Shown here piece after piece: positions 16,183-25,480 of a DNA stretch of 64,000 bases. The stretch's first letter is position 1. Each line of letters opens with the position of its first letter. The notes under the pieces are model-generated. The model was not told where the DNA came from. It ran no database searches and saw nothing but the letters and a program-made list of their open reading frames with translations. Source of the stretch: Nostoc sp. UHCC 0702 (lineage in GTDB: Bacteria > Cyanobacteriota > Cyanobacteriia > Cyanobacteriales > Nostocaceae); assembly GCA_017164015.1 (NCBI GenBank), contig CP071065.1, positions 7,345,501 to 7,409,500 of the forward strand. Reading direction: 5' to 3'. The translations under genes were made by a program, and so were the position numbers.

Positions 16183-17958
16183 TTACTCCATACCCTGTTG
16201 CTTAAACATTTCCATTAATTTACGCTTGCGGGCGTGAGTTTGTACTAGTTCTGCCCGATAGCTTGACCAGTCGGCTTGTCTCCCAGATGCCAAATAAGCA
16301 GCGCGTGCTTTCTTTAACCACTCAACTGCATAATCATAGTATTCTGCCTTACCCTCATCCATAATCTTTTCGGCACGGCGACGGGCATTAACAATTACCC
16401 AATCAGGTTTATGAGGGATGCCAGCATTCATCACTCGGTGTATTAACTCAGAATCATCAGAACTCAGTTCAGAAACGATCGCGATCGCATCCTCAATTAA
16501 TCCCTCATGTAAAAATATATCCACCTTGGCTGATGCTGTTTCCCAATCTCCAAAGCTGTAGATAATTTGTAACAAGTCAGTTTTGAGACTTTCCCAGTTT
16601 TCCCCGGCTAATTCTGCCATCCTTTGATAGTCAAATAACGTTGGACTAACTTGGAAAGCAGCCTTAATTGCTGATAAAGCTGCTTGATTATTATTCAACT
16701 CCAGCGCTAAATCACTTGTCCAAATTCCCAATTCATACTGAGAATTCCCCGGTAAATTGAACCCAGTTTGAGCAATATTTAATGCTTGCTGCAATGAACC
16801 TTGTTGTGCTAGTATTTTCGCTAAAGCAAAGGCTTCTTCCATTGAGTTCATCTCGGTTTGGGCAGCTGCAATTGCTTCTTCTACTCTGCCTAACCTACCC
16901 AACATAGTGAGGTATTCTTCAGTTTGTCGTTCAGCTACCGCCAAATACAGGTATTCTTGATAACGTTCTTGACGTTCGAGGATTTTCAGGCGAATCAGTG
17001 CCAAATCATCGGCGAAGTCTGGTATTTCTCCTTCCCAAACTCCCCTGGGAGTGATATTTCCTTCCAGAATACTCAACAGTGCTGGTTCATCCCAGCTTTG
17101 GTGCAAAGCTTCTAAACTCATGCCAAAATCAGCATTCCACTCATCTTGCCAAGTTTCCAAATTCACCTGAATATCAACTTTTTCTTCTGGGGAAAGTTCG
17201 GCGGTAAGAATGGCTTCACACCAAGCATCATTTAATTCCTCGACAATTTGCTCATTGTCAGCACCATATTCTGCAACATCTTCCCAATTTTCCACACAAG
17301 CAGAAGTAATGGTTTCCAAAATTGCGATCGCACTATAACCATCTCCCCGTTCGCAAAAATCCACAGCAGTTTGGATCACACTGGGCAATTCTTCGCTAAT
17401 CAGGTCGTCTTCATAGCCATCTTCCCAACAACGCACTGCATCCCGGAGAATTTGCCGTACCTGCTGCCCAAACGGCTTAGGGTTAACAGTATTCAGGCGT
17501 AGAGATTTGGCGGTTTGTTGCTTGGGTGCAGGATTGATTATCCAACTGATGTGGTGATCAATTGCCTCAATTAACTGCGGATATCGTGAAGCTAACTCTT
17601 GTACTAGTCTTTGAGTCTGGAGATGATCGAGAGAATCGAGTAATTCTTCTAGGGTAGGGCGTTGTTCAATCACTTCTGGCTGACGCAGGCAAAAGAGTAT
17701 GGTCGCCACGATGTGTTTACACCAACCGTCTAAGTTATAGGCACAGGTGCAGTTTGCTGAGGTTAAACCTTGATCGTCAAAAATCAAGTTGACACGATAG
17801 GGCTTGGGTTCATTGCCTGTAACTTCTGCTTGAAACTGATTATTACGTTGGGTGACAGCAGCAACAGCACCCGCTTTGTAATAAGCCTCACCCCGTTGAA
17901 AAGATTTGGCATTAGCATAACGGCGGATGGTAAATTCACTGATTTTGGGAATGAACAT
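16183..17958 (-). CDS. SWIM zinc-finger domain protein
   Basis: 591 residues. The N-terminal SWIM motif C-x-C-x(n)-C-x-H is visible as CTCAYNLDGWCKHIVA (about residues 70-85), preceded by the typical strand-rich region (RRYANAKSFQRGEAYYKAG). The long C-terminal part is helical and repeat-like (LAKILAQQGSLQQALNIAQ and similar), probably TPR/HAT-like. SWIM domains bind DNA or protein; the family has no settled role in cyanobacteria. Its stop lies only 8 bp beyond the HNH relic on the other strand. Confidence 0.85.
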   Translation of the reverse strand: MFIPKISEFTIRRYANAKSFQRGEAYYKAGAVAAVTQRNNQFQAEVTGNEPKPYRVNLIFDDQGLTSANCTCAYNLDGWCKHIVATILFCLRQPEVIEQRPTLEELLDSLDHLQTQRLVQELASRYPQLIEAIDHHISWIINPAPKQQTAKSLRLNTVNPKPFGQQVRQILRDAVRCWEDGYEDDLISEELPSVIQTAVDFCERGDGYSAIAILETITSACVENWEDVAEYGADNEQIVEELNDAWCEAILTAELSPEEKVDIQVNLETWQDEWNADFGMSLEALHQSWDEPALLSILEGNITPRGVWEGEIPDFADDLALIRLKILERQERYQEYLYLAVAERQTEEYLTMLGRLGRVEEAIAAAQTEMNSMEEAFALAKILAQQGSLQQALNIAQTGFNLPGNSQYELGIWTSDLALELNNNQAALSAIKAAFQVSPTLFDYQRMAELAGENWESLKTDLLQIIYSFGDWETASAKVDIFLHEGLIEDAIAIVSELSSDDSELIHRVMNAGIPHKPDWVIVNARRRAEKIMDEGKAEYYDYAVEWLKKARAAYLASGRQADWSSYRAELVQTHARKRKLMEMFKQQGME

Positions 17959-18558
17959 CGGGCGATCGCCTACAAAAATCCTATTGGTGGATGAATTGTA
18001 AATCCAGCTTAGGTGTTAAGCTAATTAGTTGCAAGACAATTCAAAATAACGGAAAATTTCTGATCTTGTAGTATTGGTACTTTCAATCACTCAATACTTA
18101 GATTGAGAGTCTATTAATTGCTGAATCAAAGCAGGTAATCGCATACAGAAAATCAGGCTATTTGTTCAACAATCAGGATAATTTGCCATCTAACTGAAAG
18201 CAGATACATTGCTAGCAAGTTTTAATTTAAAGTATCAAAGAGAATAAGTATACATTTTTTACTATAATAATACCCAAAACATAAATCTCTTCACCTGCTA
18301 GGGTAAATCATAGTAAAAGGGACTAGAGATTGGTGATTAGGGATTGGGGATTAGGGACTGGGAATTGGGAATTGGGAATTGGGGTAAGGTGCAAATTTAT
18401 GATGATATTTCTATTCCCAGTCCCCAGTCCCCAGTACCCAGTACCCAGTACCCAGTCCCCAGTCCCAAAGTTGATTTAGCAGCTCTTAAACATCAGGGGG
18501 TTGCATTGATTGCTTGACGAGTTGAGAACAAATAGGCGAAGCACACGGGGAAACTAAC
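17959..18558. other. Intergenic region upstream of lpdA
   Basis: 600 bp. 18416-18467 is an STRR array of CCCCAGT/CCCAGTA heptamers. 18320-18400 carries GATTAGGGATTGGGG-type repeats, almost the same as the sequence beside the array at 11280-11345. Divergent promoters for the SWIM gene and lpdA should lie in the AT-rich part 17990-18300. Confidence 0.6.
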
Positions 18559-19989
18559 GTGAGTGATGGATTTGATTACGATTTAGTGATTATAGGCGCT
18601 GGTGTAGGCGGACATGGCGCAGCCCTACACGCCGTCAGCTGCGGTTTGAAAAGTGCGATTATCGAAGCAGCGGACATGGGGGGAACCTGTGTCAACCGGG
18701 GCTGCATTCCATCAAAGGCGCTACTAGCAGCAGCTGGACGTGTGCGGGAATTACGTAATGCCCACCATCTGAAATCGCTGGGAATTCAAATTGGCAATGT
18801 AGAATTTGACCGGGAAGCGATCGCTAATCATGCCGGCAATCTAGTATCGAAAATTCAAGGCGACTTAACCAACAGCCTCAAACGTCTAAATGTCGATATC
18901 ATCAGGGGTTGGGGAAAAATAGCCGGGACGCAAAAAGTGGCTGTGACTGGCGATGGCGGTGAAAAAACTATCACAGCCAAAGATATTATCCTTTCCCCTG
19001 GTTCAGTGCCCTTCGTACCACCAGGCATTAAAGTAGACGGCAAAACTGTATTTACCAGCGACCAAGGCGTAAAATTGGCATCTCTACCGGAATGGGTAGC
19101 GATTATTGGTAGTGGTTACATCGGCTTGGAATTTTCCGATGTTTACTCAGCTTTGGGCTGTGAAATCACCATGATTGAAGCCCTAGACCAGTTAATGCCA
19201 GGATTTGACCGCGATATAGCCAAACTCGCCGAACGGGTGTTGATTACTCCCCGCGACATTGAAACCAAAGTAGGGATATACGCTAAAAAAGTGATTCCCG
19301 GTTCACCGGTGGTGATTGAGTTAGCAGATTTTAAAACCAAAGAAGATTTAGAAGTCATCGAGGTGGATGCTTGTTTAGTTGCCACAGGGCGCATTCCAGC
19401 CACGCAAAACCTCGGTTTAGACTCAGTGGGTGTGGAACTAGACCGACGGAATTTTATTCCTGTCGATGACCACATGGCGGTGCTGAGTGCCGGTGAAGTA
19501 GTACCACATTTGTGGGCAATTGGCGATGCCAACGGCAAAATGATGTTGGCACACGCCGCTTCTGCCCAAGGCATCATCGCCGTAGAAAATATTGTCGGGC
19601 GATCGCGTGTGGTAGACTATCGCAGCATCCCCGCAGCTGCATTTACCCACCCAGAAATTAGTTATGTCGGCTTAACGGAAACAGCCGCAAAAGAATTAGG
19701 TCAAGCAGAAGGCTTTGAAATCGCCACAAGTAGAAGTTACTTCAAAGGTAATTCTAAAGCCTTGGCAGAAAACGAAGCCGATGGTATAGCAAAAGTAGTG
19801 TATCGCAAAGACACAGGTGAAGTCTTAGGCGTCCACATTTTCGGATTACACGCCTCAGACTTAATTCACGAAGCCTCAGCCGCGATCGCCAACCGTCAAT
19901 CTGTTAATACCCTCGCCCATTTAGTTCACGCCCACCCCACACTTTCAGAAGTGCTGGACGAAGCCTATAAACGGGCTGTGACAATTTAG
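18559..19989 (+). CDS. lpdA: Dihydrolipoamide dehydrogenase
   Basis: 476 residues. FAD-binding GAGVGGHGAALHAVSCG, redox-active disulfide GGTCVNRGCIPSK (the family more often has CLNVGC; CVNRGC is the cyanobacterial form), NAD-binding GSGYIGLEFSDVYSALG, second FAD motif LWAIGDANGKMMLAHAA, and catalytic HAHPTLSE at the C-terminus. It is the E3 subunit of pyruvate dehydrogenase, reoxidising dihydrolipoamide with NAD. Start is GTG 18559. trpC follows on the same strand across a 318-bp gap made almost wholly of repeats. Confidence 0.93.
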   Translation: MSDGFDYDLVIIGAGVGGHGAALHAVSCGLKSAIIEAADMGGTCVNRGCIPSKALLAAAGRVRELRNAHHLKSLGIQIGNVEFDREAIANHAGNLVSKIQGDLTNSLKRLNVDIIRGWGKIAGTQKVAVTGDGGEKTITAKDIILSPGSVPFVPPGIKVDGKTVFTSDQGVKLASLPEWVAIIGSGYIGLEFSDVYSALGCEITMIEALDQLMPGFDRDIAKLAERVLITPRDIETKVGIYAKKVIPGSPVVIELADFKTKEDLEVIEVDACLVATGRIPATQNLGLDSVGVELDRRNFIPVDDHMAVLSAGEVVPHLWAIGDANGKMMLAHAASAQGIIAVENIVGRSRVVDYRSIPAAAFTHPEISYVGLTETAAKELGQAEGFEIATSRSYFKGNSKALAENEADGIAKVVYRKDTGEVLGVHIFGLHASDLIHEASAAIANRQSVNTLAHLVHAHPTLSEVLDEAYKRAVTI

Positions 19990-19995
19990 GGACTA

Positions 19996-20092
19996 GGGGG
20001 GATGAGGGGGATGAGGGGGATGAGGGGGATGAGGGGGATGAGGGGGATGAGGGGGATGAGGGGGATGAGGGGGATGAGGGGGATGAGGGAGT
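19996..20092. repeat. 9-bp tandem repeat GGGGGATGA
   Basis: About ten tandem nonamers just after the lpdA stop. This is the complement of the TCATCCCCC nonamer that is expanded inside nifJ at 41800-42024. Confidence 0.9.
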
Positions 20093-20118
20093 ACGAAGAA
20101 AATAATTAATCACTAATT

Positions 20119-20305
20119 CCCCAGTCCCCAGTCCCCAGTCCCCAGTCCCCATTCCCCAGTCCCCAGTCCCCAGTCCCCAGTCCCCAGTCCCCAGTCCCCA
20201 GTCCCCAGTCCCCATTCCCCAGTCCCCAGTCCCCAGTCCCCAGTCCCCAGTCCCCATTCCCCAGTCCTCAGTCCCCAGTCCCCAGTCCCCATTCCCCAGT
20301 CCCCA
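20119..20305. repeat. STRR array, CCCCAGT with CCCCATT variants
   Basis: About 27 heptamers running directly up to the trpC ATG at 20308. It leaves no room for a normal ribosome binding site, so trpC initiation must be SD-independent or use the repeat as leader. Confidence 0.9.
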
Positions 20306-20307
20306 TC

Positions 20308-21219
20308 ATGCAAATCCGTCGCCGTTCACCTAACCCAGCTATTAATGTATCCTTCTTGCGCTATCAGGCTGCTTTGCCAGATGCAGCCCCAAACAACATT
20401 TTGGAGGAAATTGTCTGGCAAAAAGAAGTCGAAGTTGACCAAATGCGCGAAAAAATTCCCTTGGTAGAATTACAAAAGCAGGTACTAACTGCACCACCTA
20501 CCCGTGATTTTGTCGCCGCCCTACGTCAAGGTAAGACAAATCCAGCCTTGATTGCCGAAGTTAAAAAAGCTTCCCCCAGCAAAGGTGTTTTCCGAGAAGA
20601 TTTTGACCCAGTAGCGATCGCCTTATCCTACCAGGAAGGAGGTGCTAGTTGTCTTTCTGTGCTGACGGATGCCAAATTCTTTCAAGGTAGCTTTGACAAT
20701 TTAGCCAAGGTTCGCACTGCCGTAGATTTACCTTTACTTTGCAAGGATTTTGTTATATATCCTTATCAAATGTACTTAGCACGCCTGCAAGGTGCAGATG
20801 CCGTTTTATTGATTGCAGCTATCCTCAGCGATCAGGATTTGCAATACTTTATCAAAATTGCCAATGCCCTGAATATGGCAGCTTTAATTGAAGTTCACAA
20901 TTTAGAAGAACTCGACCGTGTACTAGCTTTAGATGGTGTATCTTTAGTAGGAATTAATAATCGTAATTTAGAAGATTTCACTGTTGACTTGCAAACTACT
21001 TGCCACTTGTTAGAGGTAAGAGGTAAGCAACTACAAGAACGGAATATCTTGGTTGTCAGCGAATCAGGATTACATAACTCAAATGATTTGAGTGTAGTAG
21101 AAACAGCAGGTGCATCCGCAGTGTTGATTGGAGAGTCTTTAGTCAAACAACCGAATCCAGAATTAGCGATCGCCAATCTCTTCTCTAAGTCTTCATCTGT
21201 GGGTACATCAGATATCTAA
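20308..21219 (+). CDS. trpC: Indole-3-glycerol phosphate synthase
   Basis: 303 residues of the TIM-barrel IGPS family. Seen: IAEVKKASPSKGVFREDFDP (catalytic Lys and substrate loop), LSVLTDAKFFQGS, LLCKDFVIYPYQMYLARL, LIEVHNLEELDRVL, VGINNRNLEDFTVDL (Asn/Arg) and VSESGLHNSNDL. It closes the indole ring in tryptophan synthesis from CdRP. The N-terminal 45 residues before the barrel are longer than in E. coli, as in other cyanobacteria. The ATG abuts the STRR array. Confidence 0.93.
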   Translation: MQIRRRSPNPAINVSFLRYQAALPDAAPNNILEEIVWQKEVEVDQMREKIPLVELQKQVLTAPPTRDFVAALRQGKTNPALIAEVKKASPSKGVFREDFDPVAIALSYQEGGASCLSVLTDAKFFQGSFDNLAKVRTAVDLPLLCKDFVIYPYQMYLARLQGADAVLLIAAILSDQDLQYFIKIANALNMAALIEVHNLEELDRVLALDGVSLVGINNRNLEDFTVDLQTTCHLLEVRGKQLQERNILVVSESGLHNSNDLSVVETAGASAVLIGESLVKQPNPELAIANLFSKSSSVGTSDI

Positions 21220-21309
21220 GCAAATTTTTGTTTCCTGTGTAACAATTTATGAGCAGGAGACAAAATTTTTACTAAAAGGAAATTAAATTTGAAATCTCAA
21301 ATTAACTAC

Positions 21310-21561
21310 ATGGAGCAAATTCCTCTTCCATCACCTATCCACTACGAACTTATACTCCAACTCTTAGAAAGACAAACCATGTCAGCAGTCAGTCAAAATC
21401 CTGATTTGCGGCGTCAAGTCAATCAGCTAATTATTACTCTCCGCAAAGCCGCAGTGCAACAAAAACAACTAGAAGAAATTTGCCAGTTTTCCTCTGTAAC
21501 TGTAGACCACCGTTGGTCAATCAACCATCATAATAGCGATCAAATCGTCACCCCTGATTGA
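21310..21561 (+). CDS. DUF5340-family cyanobacterial small protein
   Basis: 83 residues beginning MEQIPLPSPIHYELILQLLE, a conserved start among cyanobacterial DUF5340 proteins, then a helical stretch LRRQVNQLIITLRKAAVQQKQLEE and VDHRWSIN. An in-frame TTG at 21289 has AAAGGA 8 nt upstream and would add seven residues, so the start is not certain. Function unknown. It follows trpC by 90 bp on the same strand. Confidence 0.7.
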   Translation: MEQIPLPSPIHYELILQLLERQTMSAVSQNPDLRRQVNQLIITLRKAAVQQKQLEEICQFSSVTVDHRWSINHHNSDQIVTPD

Positions 21562-21730
21562 CACAGAATCCTAGTTAAAAGTTGCAACTAACAAGTCAAA
21601 AAAGCTTTTTGTCTATAGCTATTGATTCTGTTGTCAGATAATCATTTACTTTTGTCCACCTGTACTAGTTGGGTAAATTTGTAGTGATTATCTGATATTA
21701 ATATAGTAATAATTCGTAATTCCTATAACT

Positions 21731-21800
21731 AATGACCATTGACCATTGACCATTGACCATTGACTATTGACCATTGACTAATGACCATTGACTAATGACT
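21731..21800. repeat. TGACCAT heptamer array
   Basis: About ten tandem heptamers (TGACCAT, with TGACTAA and TGACTAT variants). Part of the STRR-2-like family also present at 13606, 25389 and 50691. Confidence 0.8.
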
Positions 21801-21812
21801 AATAACAAAATC

Positions 21813-21846
21813 AAAAGAGCGAGTTAAATAATAAACTCGCTCTTTT
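21813..21846. terminator. Bidirectional intrinsic terminator
   Basis: AAAAGAGCGAGTT (21813-21825), 8-base loop, AACTCGCTCTTTT (21834-21846): perfect 13-bp stem with A-run and T-run on its two sides. It can end both the trpC-DUF5340 unit and the DUF2949 gene from the other side. Confidence 0.75.
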
Positions 21847-21960
21847 AGTAGATAATTAAAAGAGTAGAAATGGTAAAAGTCAATTTCCTTATCTATCAGC
21901 CTTGATATAAGGCAGAATGGATGTGACATACCTTGATTCTCCTGTATAAGCTACTCATAG

Positions 21961-22152
21961 CTACGCCGTCTCCAGCCAATCGTAAATTTGTTCCAACTGT
22001 TCTAACGTAATCAACCCATACTGCCAAAGGATCATTGGTAAAGGGCCAGGATCATGTTCGCGGTGTCGCAGTGCAACCGCAAGTGATGCTGCGGAAATTG
22101 ACAAATCTTCCTGTAAAAAGTGAATTAGTCGAGAATAAGTTGATGGTGACAT
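21961..22152 (-). CDS. DUF2949-family cyanobacterial small protein
   Basis: 63 residues starting MSPSTYSRLIHFLQEDLSIS and ending LEQIYDWLETA, matching the cyanobacterial DUF2949 family. I chose ATG 22152 because CAAGGAGGTG (complement 22161-22170) is an almost ideal Shine-Dalgarno site; an upstream in-frame ATG at 22203 lacks one. Single-domain helical protein of unknown function. Confidence 0.85.
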   Translation of the reverse strand: MSPSTYSRLIHFLQEDLSISAASLAVALRHREHDPGPLPMILWQYGLITLEQLEQIYDWLETA

Positions 22153-22699
22153 TTGTAACTCACCTCCTTGTCTATTGTGTATTGTCATATGTGGATTAAC
22201 CATTTCTCAGTAACCCGCAGCTAATATTTCATGTGTGAATATACGATTACCGGATCAACATCACGGTAATATTATCTAAAATTACTCACCAAGAGTGCTT
22301 TTAGCAGAAGAAACTAGTAAATATTGGCTTTTAGCACCATTTACCTGCTCAGTCCTCAAGCTGCAAGTTAGGCTGTTCAAATTGGTTTTATCTTTTTACT
22401 TTCATGTTTTATTAAATTACACATAATAGTAATAAAGATTCCATAGCCTATACTCCCCTATGAGCGACTATTTATACGTACACCAAAAGGAAGATTTTTG
22501 CAAGTAAACCTTGGAACTGTGATTCTACCTGGAAAACAGCAGTGTTTCCTATTTTTGACATGATATTAAATAGTAGCCTCAGAATTTACCTTTTTACATA
22601 TACTTGATGCTTTTTTTACAGAAAAATCATGAATTGGGATTTTCTCGGATATTACAGGAGAAACTACTCAAATCTTGACCTCCGCAAAGGTACAGTTAC
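22153..22699. other. Intergenic region without recognisable gene
   Basis: About 550 bp, AT-rich. Apart from the Shine-Dalgarno site and presumed promoter of the DUF2949 gene, I see no repeat array, hairpin or ORF. Confidence 0.4.
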
Positions 22700-23206
22700 T
22701 CAAAATTCAATTTTGACGCGATCGCCTTTTTGCAATTTTAATTCGGCAGCTCGTCCGGCACGCAGTTCAATCACCGTGTCGATGGGTACATCAGGCCCAT
22801 AATTAGGACAAGGTTCCTTAGCACAGGGAGGCGCAGAAGCTTCAACATACTTTACCACTCCATTTTGCAAAAAGACCATATCCAGAGGAACGGGGACATT
22901 TTTCATCCAAAACCTGATTGGCTGTGCAGAGGGAAACGGAAATACCATCCCCCGATTATCTGGTAAAGCTGGGCGATACATTAATCCTTTTGCCTGTTGT
23001 TCTGGTGTCCGCGCTACTTCTAACTGAATTGTTGTACCATTAGGCAAAATTGCCTTTGCAGAAATTGGTAGTGTTTGAGCAGCAGATTTTGGTGCTTCCA
23101 CTGTGATATTTGGGTTTGGTGTAGGAGAGTTAGCGGTTGTCTGTATAGAACAGCCTACGAGCAAAATACCCAGCAGCATCGGTACTAAACTTAGCCAACG
23201 CATCAT
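22700..23206 (-). CDS. DUF192 lipoprotein
   Basis: 168 residues. Signal peptide ending in lipobox LVGC (about residue 19), Pro/Asn-rich spacer, then the DUF192 core: VEVARTPEQQAKGLMYRPALP, MVFPFP, FWMKNVPVPLDMVFL, and a C-terminal VIELRAGRAAELKLQKGDRV. A pair of cysteines (APPCAKEPCPNYG) is typical of exported members. Function of the family is unresolved. It is likely anchored to a membrane facing the periplasm. Confidence 0.85.
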   Translation of the reverse strand: MMRWLSLVPMLLGILLVGCSIQTTANSPTPNPNITVEAPKSAAQTLPISAKAILPNGTTIQLEVARTPEQQAKGLMYRPALPDNRGMVFPFPSAQPIRFWMKNVPVPLDMVFLQNGVVKYVEASAPPCAKEPCPNYGPDVPIDTVIELRAGRAAELKLQKGDRVKIEF

Positions 23207-23378
23207 ATAATTTTCGATTTTGTAATTTAAATTTCGATTTTACAGAATTTGAGCCAGAAAGCCCACGGTTTTTTATTTGTTTTTTGGGAATTGGTGAGGT
23301 AGTGCAGTCTTGGGCATTGGGGAGCCACTGCCCAATGCCCAACCCTAATGAGTGTATTTATTTTCGTCCACCTACTTA

Positions 23379-24065
23379 TTAAGATTCTCTTAACACGTAT
23401 CCTACACCTCGAACCGTTTGAATGAGGCGTTTTTGACCTTCATCTTCGATTTTTAGACGTAAGTAGCGAATATACACTTCAATCACATTCGATTCACCCA
23501 TAAAGTCGTAACCCCAGACGTTTTCTAGGATTTGTTCACGAGTTAGAACTTCACGGGGATGTTCCATTAAAAACTTTAATAGTTCAAATTCCTTCATTGT
23601 TAAGTCTATCGCCCGGCCATTATGTATGGCACGGCGAGTTGCTATGTCTAGAACCAACTCTCCAAAGCGTAATTGCTCTGTTGTATCGATATCAGGTTTT
23701 AAATAAAGGCGAATCAACTTTAAAAAGTCTTCTGCGCGGTAAGGCTTGAGGATGTAGTCATCGGCTCCAGCTTCTAGACATGCTACACGGTCATCAACTG
23801 TATCGCGTGCCATTAATATTAGTACAGGCGATCGCATACCAGCACTTCTGAGGTTTTTGCATAACGAGAGTCCAGATTCACCTGCTAGCATCCTGTCTAG
23901 AACAATTAAAGCAGGTTGGCGATCGCGGCAGTATTGCAAACCGCTTGCCGCATCGTGAGCCAAAATCGCTTCATAGCCAGCTTCTTGCAAATCAAAGGAA
24001 AGTTGACTTGCCAGACTATCATCGGTTTCAATGACTAAAACACACGGACTGTGAGCAACTGTCAT
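23379..24065 (-). CDS. nblR: OmpR/PhoB-type response regulator, NblR-like
   Basis: 228 residues. Receiver domain with acidic pocket (VIETDDS), phosphoacceptor Asp in VLDRML (near residue 56) and Lys in LKPYRAED. The C-terminal winged helix includes LTMKEFELLKFLMEHPREVLTRE and IEVYIRYLRLKIE. The sequence and location next to nadK resemble the NblR regulator of phycobilisome degradation and stress survival in cyanobacteria. In some NblR proteins the phosphorylation site is dispensable; here it is intact. The symbol is an inference from resemblance. Confidence 0.75.
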   Translation of the reverse strand: MTVAHSPCVLVIETDDSLASQLSFDLQEAGYEAILAHDAASGLQYCRDRQPALIVLDRMLAGESGLSLCKNLRSAGMRSPVLILMARDTVDDRVACLEAGADDYILKPYRAEDFLKLIRLYLKPDIDTTEQLRFGELVLDIATRRAIHNGRAIDLTMKEFELLKFLMEHPREVLTREQILENVWGYDFMGESNVIEVYIRYLRLKIEDEGQKRLIQTVRGVGYVLRES

Positions 24066-24407
24066 AAGAATTTAGGATGTTGGATTTTGGAGCCAGTCGC
24101 ACAGTCAGGAAAACCTGACTTTAGGCGAACTAGCGTGATTATACAGACGTTTCAGAGAAAGTCTGTAAATTAGCTAGAAATGTAATTGCCGTTTTTGAGC
24201 GATGGATAAATCCTGAGTTGACCTGCTATCTAAGATTTTTTAGCAGATCCAGGTATCAGCCATCGAATTCTCCTGTGCAATTTTTTATAACTAATTCCAA
24301 ATTCCATTCACATACCAGCAATTCTGGAAGGAAATCACTCTCTTGGGAAGAGGTGATGAGGGAGATGGGGGAAAAATAACAACTGACAACTGACAACTGA
24401 CAACTGA
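24066..24407. other. Intergenic region between nadK and nblR
   Basis: 342 bp. The stretch 24378-24408 is an AACTGACA-type STRR. The rest, 24066-24370, should hold the nblR promoter; no clear operator seen. Confidence 0.4.
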
Positions 24408-25331
24408 CTAAGGTAATTCTACCGAAGTGGGTTTGGCTATATGTGGTAAACCCCAACCTAGTTTTTCCCGCAAAATCCGGAAAAACTCTGGCGGTTGCAG
24501 ACGAATAAACCGGACGCTGTATTGCGATCGCTCTAAATATACGTGATCCTCTGGTAAGACATAGCATCCTCCATTGCCATCTACTACCATCACTAACCGA
24601 GGAATATTAACTGGGTAGATGTTGACTGGTTCCGTATCTGGAAACACCAACGCCCTAGAAGCTAGAGAATGGGGACAAATCGGTACTAACTGCAATACAG
24701 GTACACCAGGAGTTACTACTGGCCCACCAGCACTTAAAGAATAAGCGGTCGAACCAGTTGGTGTAGAAACAATCACACCATCTGCCGCAATATCCACAGG
24801 TGCATGACGCCCCACTGCGATTTCAAAATGGCACATGGAGGTTAACGGCTCTCGATGTAACACCATTTCATTCAAGCAAAGGGCTTCCCACAGTACAGAC
24901 TCTCCCCGCAGTACCTTAACTGTGAGCATAGCTCGTTCTTCTATTTCATACGTACCTGCCATCACCTGTTCTATTGCTTCGGGCAATTGGTTCAGGTAGG
25001 CTTCCGTTAAAAATCCCATGTGTCCAGTGTTCACTGTTAGCAGTGGAATGCCGCAAAGAGCAACCTGACGGGACGCTGCTAAAACAGTGCCATCACCCCC
25101 TAGTACTATGGCAAACTCCATTTCCGAATCAAAGCCAGGGGGCGTCAGACCGTCAATTGGAGTGTGGCATACTGAACTTTCCGGGGTAGAGTAGCCCAGT
25201 ATGCCACCGACACTTGATGTAACAGATACATTCCAACCGGCAGCGGTTAGCTTCTCTTTTAACTCGATAGCGACGCGAACCGCTATCGGTTTAACGTCAT
25301 TGTAGATAATGCCTGCTTTCGGCACACTCAA
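24408..25331 (-). CDS. nadK: NAD kinase
   Basis: 307 residues. The GGDGT motif (VLGGDGTVLAASR), the NE/D motif region (LNEMVLHRE) and the GSTAY motif (TPTGSTAYSLSAGGP) identify an ATP-NAD kinase that makes NADP. Residues 38-65 carry an insertion relative to short bacterial enzymes, as in other cyanobacterial PpnK. Start ATG 25331. The C-terminus ends in VELP, with STRR sequence directly after it. Confidence 0.9.
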   Translation of the reverse strand: MSVPKAGIIYNDVKPIAVRVAIELKEKLTAAGWNVSVTSSVGGILGYSTPESSVCHTPIDGLTPPGFDSEMEFAIVLGGDGTVLAASRQVALCGIPLLTVNTGHMGFLTEAYLNQLPEAIEQVMAGTYEIEERAMLTVKVLRGESVLWEALCLNEMVLHREPLTSMCHFEIAVGRHAPVDIAADGVIVSTPTGSTAYSLSAGGPVVTPGVPVLQLVPICPHSLASRALVFPDTEPVNIYPVNIPRLVMVVDGNGGCYVLPEDHVYLERSQYSVRFIRLQPPEFFRILREKLGWGLPHIAKPTSVELP

Positions 25332-25388
25332 ATATCCAAGGGTAGACGATGCTTTGCTTTATGTAATCCTTACATATTTTGGTCAATC

Positions 25389-25480
25389 TTGTTAGTTGTC
25401 AGTTGTTAGTTGTCAGTTGTCAGTTGTTAGTTGTTCGTTGTGATTTTCCACTGACCATTGACCACTGACCACTGACCATT
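25389..25480. repeat. GTTAGTTGTCAGTT and ACTGACCATTG repeat tract
   Basis: Tandem 7-bp units, first GTCAGTT/GTTAGTT then the complementary ACTGACC/ATTGACC, ending at the ycf39 stop. The two halves can pair. Confidence 0.75.
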
